Below, one piece after another: positions 6,995 to 10,361 of a DNA stretch of 10,361 nt (positions within the stretch are counted from its first letter, which is position 1; every line of letters starts with the position of its first letter). The notes beneath the pieces were generated by a model, which was given only the letters and a program-made list of their open reading frames with translations, ran no database searches and was not told the origin of the DNA. The translations under genes were made by a program, and so were the position numbers. This DNA comes from an uncultured Lacibacter sp. (GTDB lineage Bacteria; Bacteroidota; Bacteroidia; Chitinophagales; Chitinophagaceae), in assembly GCF_946479605.1 (NCBI RefSeq), contig NZ_CAMLGT010000128.1, forward strand, positions 1 through 10,361, given 5' to 3'.

Positions 6995-7002
6995 CAAAGG
7001 AA
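6995..7002 (-). promoter_or_regulatory. Possible promoter box of small RNA copy 2
   Basis: The minus strand reads TTCCTTTG, five of six conserved bases of TAnnTTTG, five bases before the conserved repeat block. That spacing fits transcription starting at the block's first bases. The equivalent place in copy 1 also holds a TTGC-containing box. Confidence 0.4.
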
Positions 7003-7192
7003 CAGGGAAAATTGATTCTATTTTGTAGTATAAATTCGATATTTCAGCTTTTCTATAACATAGTTCAAAAAGACAGCCCAAACTAATGTAAGTTGATCGT
7101 TCAGGATATCATCAGCAGCAAATCATTACCTGGCGTATTACCCATCACCAGCATCAGCCATCCAATTCATTATCCAGTATCTTTACATCGTT
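7003..7192. other. Intergenic stretch with no recognised feature
   Basis: I see no gene, repeat or hairpin here. A weak TATCTTTA at 7178-7185, matching TAnnTTTG except at the last base, lies 7 bases before the next ATG. That would give an almost leaderless transcript. Confidence 0.5.
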
Positions 7193-7795
7193 ATGAAAAA
7201 GTACCAGGTGCCAATTTTATTTGAGCCGTTTGAAAAACAAAAAAAAGCAGCCCGTCTTTTACATCTGCTGGCAGGTTTTTTATTGATCGCTAATGCATGG
7301 GGCGAATTCAATACCCCTACGCCTGCTTTGTTTTTTGTTATTGCACAGCTTGCTGCTGCCCTATTTATTATTGCGTATGCTTTTACAGGAAAAAGATGGA
7401 GTGCCACTCAATCGAACAGTAACAGATTGTTTCGCATCATCGGGGCATTGGTTCTTTTTTATGCAGCCTGGCATTTTTCCAATACTTATGACAACCTGCG
7501 TTCACTTCTGCAGGTATTTGCAGGCGGCGGCTTGCTCTTTCTCTTTTTTACGGAACGAAATATCTTCTCTCCCACTTATGTACAGATTGACGAAAATGGA
7601 GTGCATACACCCGGAAATATAAAACAACGCAGCATTGAGTGGAAAGACATTGACAATATGCTCATAAAAAACGATTTCGTTTCCATCAACACCGTGCAAA
7701 ACCAATTCATTCAATATGAAACAGGTGCTATTATTAGTGAATTGCAGATGGATGAAATCAATGCTTTCTGCCGGGAAAAATTCACCAAAAAGTAA
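7193..7795 (+). CDS. Small membrane protein of unknown function with PH-like tail
   Basis: I do not recognise this 200-residue protein. Four hydrophobic helices lie at about residues 21-35, 43-64, 79-95 and 101-119. A soluble C-terminal region of about 80 residues follows. Its pattern (VQIDENGVHTP, then SIEWKDIDNMLIKND, then alternating hydrophobic residues and a closing helix at 184-198) resembles bacterial PH-like domains, in which a 'deGi' strand is followed by an 'i.W.dI' strand. That is an inference from pattern only. The first 20 residues are basic and probably cytoplasmic. The ATG at 7193 is followed directly by MKKYQ. The gene stands 97 bases before the next one, which has its own promoter, so co-transcription is doubtful. 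Confidence 0.75.
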   Translation: MKKYQVPILFEPFEKQKKAARLLHLLAGFLLIANAWGEFNTPTPALFFVIAQLAAALFIIAYAFTGKRWSATQSNSNRLFRIIGALVLFYAAWHFSNTYDNLRSLLQVFAGGGLLFLFFTERNIFSPTYVQIDENGVHTPGNIKQRSIEWKDIDNMLIKNDFVSINTVQNQFIQYETGAIISELQMDEINAFCREKFTKK

Positions 7796-7841
7796 TAGCT
7801 CCTGCTGTTACATTAACCTTTTGTCATCCATCTTTCACCAT

Positions 7842-7887
7842 TCAGCGATCGTATTGCGCTGACAAATCATTTTTTGAGATACCTTTG
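7842..7887 (+). promoter_or_regulatory. Consensus promoter with operator-like dyad before the metal-efflux genes
   Basis: TACCTTTG at 7880-7887 is a perfect TAnnTTTG -7 element. A TTG at 7854-7856 lies 23 bases upstream, within the spacing reported for Bacteroidota promoters. Overlapping that -33 region is a perfect 6-base inverted repeat, TCAGCG (7842-7847) and CGCTGA (7857-7862), with a 9-base spacer. The arrangement suits a metal-responsive repressor or activator site, but no regulator gene is present. Transcription would start close to the TTG start codon at 7893. Confidence 0.5.
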
Positions 7888-7892
7888 AGCTG

Positions 7893-8279
7893 TTGAAAAA
7901 AGCTATCTGTATATTATTCCTTGGGGCCTACCTCATTTCTTCAACTGAGTTGAGGCAGTTACTGAAGTTTCCCATGCTGTTGCAGCATTATACAGAACAC
8001 AAAGCAGCTAATCAATCTCTCAGCCTTTTGCAGTTCCTCGCCATGCATTATAATGATGAGGATATTATTGATCTTGACTACAGCAAGGATCAGCAGTTAC
8101 CCTTCAAATCAATGAACGGCTATACCGGTGCCCCCTTGAGCATTTCTGAGCCTACAACATTTTCTATTCATTTGCCAAAACCGGTTCATAACTCATCCAT
8201 CTCTTTCTTTATTCCCAACGATGATTTTGTGAAAACGGTCGTCCTCTCTTCAATCTGGCAACCTCCTAAGAATTGCTGA
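7893..8279 (+). CDS. Short exported His/Asp-rich protein upstream of CzcA
   Basis: A 128-residue protein of unknown function. The start is a TTG at 7893. An in-frame stop at 7875 leaves no upstream ATG, and MKKAICILFLGAYLISS at residues 1-17 reads as a signal peptide or anchor. It is followed by LLKFPMLLQHYTEH (23-36), FLAMHY (48-53), an acidic stretch DEDIIDLDYSKD (55-66), LPFKS (69-73) and a C-terminal IWQPPKNC. From memory, short proteins with this 'LLK-P...H..EH' and 'LPFKS' pattern recur directly before CusA/CzcA pumps in Bacteroidota. Histidines 32, 36, 52, 93 and 99 and the acidic cluster could bind metal, but this is inferred. It probably shares an operon with the pump, which begins 90 bases later. 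Confidence 0.75.
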   Translation: MKKAICILFLGAYLISSTELRQLLKFPMLLQHYTEHKAANQSLSLLQFLAMHYNDEDIIDLDYSKDQQLPFKSMNGYTGAPLSISEPTTFSIHLPKPVHNSSISFFIPNDDFVKTVVLSSIWQPPKNC

Positions 8280-8369
8280 TCATTTATTGTTGAATGTTTT
8301 ATTGCGCAGCAAACACTTCCACAAGTGAAGGGTTGTTGTATTGATGATCGATTAAATTGTTAGCAGGAT

Positions 8370-10361
8370 ATGCTGAACGCTATTATTCACTTTTCCGTAA
8401 GGAATAAGTTAATCATTGGATTATTTCTGATCGGCCTCATCGGCTATGGCAGTTACGAATTAACAAAACTGCCTATTGATGCTGTTCCCGATATCACCAA
8501 TAACCAGGTACAAATTATTACAGTAGCTCCTTCTTATGGTGCAACAGATATTGAACGGCTTGTAACATTTCCACTTGAGCAGGCGAACAATAATATTGCA
8601 GGCTTGCTGGAAATAAGAAGTTTCTCACGCTTTGGCTTATCGCTGGTTACGCTTGTGTTCAGCGATGAGACAGATGTGTATTGGGCACGACAACAAGTGG
8701 CTGAACGTTTGCAAAAAATACAAGCCATCATCCCCACACATATCGGTACACCGGAGCTGGCACCAGTTACAACAGGCTTGGGTGAAATTTATCAATATGT
8801 TGTTCGTCCGAAAAAAGGATATGAAAATAAATATGATGCTACAGAATTACGCACCATTCAGGACTGGATCGTGCGCCGTCAACTGCTGGGTGTACCAGGT
8901 GTGGCAGAAGTAAGCAGCTTTGGTGGTAAACTAAAACAGTACAGTATTGAAGTTGATCCCAATCGGTTAAACTCCTATGGTATAACGGTGAATGATGTAT
9001 TTACCGCACTGGAAAAAAACAACCAGAACACCGGTGGTGCCTACATCGAAAAATCATCAACAGTTTTATACATCCGGAGCGAAGGTTTGGCTGGAAATAA
9101 AGAAGACATTGAAAACATAGCCATTAAAAGAACCGGCAGCAACACACCGTTGTTTGTGCGTGATGTGGCCGATGTTACGATTGGACATGCCACCCGCTAC
9201 GGCGCCATGCTGTTTAATGATGAAGGCGAAGTGGCTGGGGCAATTGTAATGATGTTGAAAGGGGCTAACAGCAACAAAGTAATTGCCGATGTAAAAGACC
9301 GCATTCAACAGATTCAAAAAACACTGCCCGAAGGCGTAGTGATTGAACCTTTCCTTGACCGTACAAAAATGGTGAACAATGCCATTGGCACGGTAAAAAC
9401 CAATTTGCTGGAAGGCGCACTCATTGTTGTGTTTGTGCTTGTTCTGTTTCTTGGCAATTTCCGTGCAGGTATTCTTGTGGCATCTGTAATTCCGCTTGCC
9501 ATGCTCTTTGCTATTATTATGATGAATCTGTTTGGTGTTAGCGGCAACCTCATGAGTTTAGGCGCACTTGATTTTGGGTTGATCGTTGATGGTGCTGTTA
9601 TTATTGTTGAAGCAGTAATGCATCAGCTCAGCCACAGCAAACGTTTCAGCAATACTGTACGGATATCGCAGGAGCAAATGGATGCTGAGGTAAACAGCAG
9701 CGCAGGCAAGATGATGAACAGTGCAGTATTTGGCCAGGTGATCATTCTTGTTGTATACTTGCCCATTTTTACGCTGCATGGCATTGAAGGAAAAATGTTC
9801 AAACCCATGGCGCAAACAGTTGCCTTTGCATTACTTGGTGCATTTATTTTATCGCTCACCTATATACCCATGATGAGCTCCATCTTCCTCAGCAAGAAAA
9901 TTCATCATAAGCAAAACATCTCCGACAGGATGATGATCTGGCTCGAGCGCCATTATCAATCTGCGCTGAACAAAGTGCTGGGCTTTCCGAAATTCATCAT
10001 TGGCATTGCGTTGGCTCTGTTTGCAACAGCTATTCTTATCCTGTCACAAATGGGCGGTGAGTTTATTCCATCACTGGAAGAAGGCGATTTTGCAGTTGAA
10101 ACAAGAGTGCTTACCGGCAGCAGCCTGCAAACAACGATTGAACAAACACAGAAAACAGCACATATCCTTAAGTCAAGATTTCCTGAAGTTGAAAAAGTGG
10201 TCACAAAAATCGGCAGCGGCGAAATACCTACGGATCCAATGCCACTGGAAGCAAGCGATATGATGGTGATCTTAAAAGACAAAAGCGAATGGACATCAGC
10301 AAACAGCTTTAATGAACTGGCGGCAAAAATGACCAATGCATTGCAGGAAGTACCCGGTGTT
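8370..10361 (+). CDS. czcA: CzcA-type heavy-metal efflux RND pump, C-terminus cut by the window edge
   Basis: The inner-membrane pump of a tripartite RND system that exports divalent metal cations, working with a CzcB-type adaptor and a CzcC-type outer-membrane channel (not in the window). The 664 visible codons stay open to the right edge, out of about 1,030-1,050 normally. The start MLNAIIHFSVRNK is typical, with a first helix at about 12-30 and the conserved LPIDAVPDITNNQVQI (34-49). Periplasmic porter domains follow to about 335, then helices 2 onward. The helix 4 motif DFGLIVDGAVIIVE has D401, D407 and E414, one position off the proton-relay residues D402, D408 and E415 of Cupriavidus CzcA. 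This points to the Zn/Co/Cd type rather than the Cu/Ag (CusA) type. The ATG at 8370 fits, although the ribosome-binding site is weak. Confidence 0.93.
   Translation, partial: MLNAIIHFSVRNKLIIGLFLIGLIGYGSYELTKLPIDAVPDITNNQVQIITVAPSYGATDIERLVTFPLEQANNNIAGLLEIRSFSRFGLSLVTLVFSDETDVYWARQQVAERLQKIQAIIPTHIGTPELAPVTTGLGEIYQYVVRPKKGYENKYDATELRTIQDWIVRRQLLGVPGVAEVSSFGGKLKQYSIEVDPNRLNSYGITVNDVFTALEKNNQNTGGAYIEKSSTVLYIRSEGLAGNKEDIENIAIKRTGSNTPLFVRDVADVTIGHATRYGAMLFNDEGEVAGAIVMMLKGANSNKVIADVKDRIQQIQKTLPEGVVIEPFLDRTKMVNNAIGTVKTNLLEGALIVVFVLVLFLGNFRAGILVASVIPLAMLFAIIMMNLFGVSGNLMSLGALDFGLIVDGAVIIVEAVMHQLSHSKRFSNTVRISQEQMDAEVNSSAGKMMNSAVFGQVIILVVYLPIFTLHGIEGKMFKPMAQTVAFALLGAFILSLTYIPMMSSIFLSKKIHHKQNISDRMMIWLERHYQSALNKVLGFPKFIIGIALALFATAILILSQMGGEFIPSLEEGDFAVETRVLTGSSLQTTIEQTQKTAHILKSRFPEVEKVVTKIGSGEIPTDPMPLEASDMMVILKDKSEWTSANSFNELAAKMTNALQEVPGV

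Noticed and set aside
6832..7086. Two plus-strand small frames (6832-6972 and 6976-7086) that both begin MKNTY inside the repeat
   Set aside because: The shared residues come only from the repeated DNA and the peptides diverge completely after them. The terminator U-tracts point to minus-strand transcription.
8314..8327. Short hairpin CACTT-N4-AAGTG between the two metal-efflux genes
   Set aside because: A five-base stem without a T-tract is too weak to call a terminator or an operator.
9066..10336. Several minus-strand open frames of 78-126 residues at the right end
   Set aside because: They are shadows of the continuous czcA frame, with no family-like sequence of their own.

Overview
The window looks like a chromosomal segment of a Bacteroidota bacterium, probably of the Chitinophagaceae type. 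Three things point there: a DUF4294 gene, a bacillithiol gene (bshB1), and repeated matches to the Bacteroidota promoter -7 element TAnnTTTG. Shine-Dalgarno sequences are weak or absent. The genes are mostly housekeeping, with a metal-efflux locus entering at the right edge.

Left part, minus strand (1-5421). Read in the direction of transcription, the order is ccmE (CcmE-like heme chaperone), ccmF (822-residue CcmF/CcsA-type heme lyase), a strong intrinsic terminator, a secreted DUF4294 protein, bshB1 (bacillithiol deacetylase), and a fatty acid desaturase cut by the left edge. ccmE and ccmF form a two-gene cytochrome c maturation operon. Its CcmE carries the C-x3-Y heme-attachment variant in place of the usual H-x3-Y.

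Middle (5422-7192). A divergent promoter region separates ccmE from an arginase/agmatinase-family ureohydrolase on the plus strand, which ends in its own terminator. The 430 bases after it hold no convincing protein gene. They do hold two related elements 144 bases apart. On the minus strand each reads as a promoter-like box, about 25 conserved unstructured bases, and an intrinsic terminator. I interpret them as a tandem pair of roughly 60-nt small RNAs, and they are the most interesting unexplained signal here.

Right part, plus strand (7193-10361). First comes a small four-helix membrane protein of unknown function with a possible PH-like tail. Then follow a short exported His/Asp-rich protein with a TTG start and a CzcA-type RND heavy-metal efflux pump cut by the right edge. 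The last two probably form one metal-efflux operon. A consensus promoter overlapped by an operator-like dyad precedes them.

I saw no tRNA, rRNA, CRISPR array, insertion sequence or phage gene.
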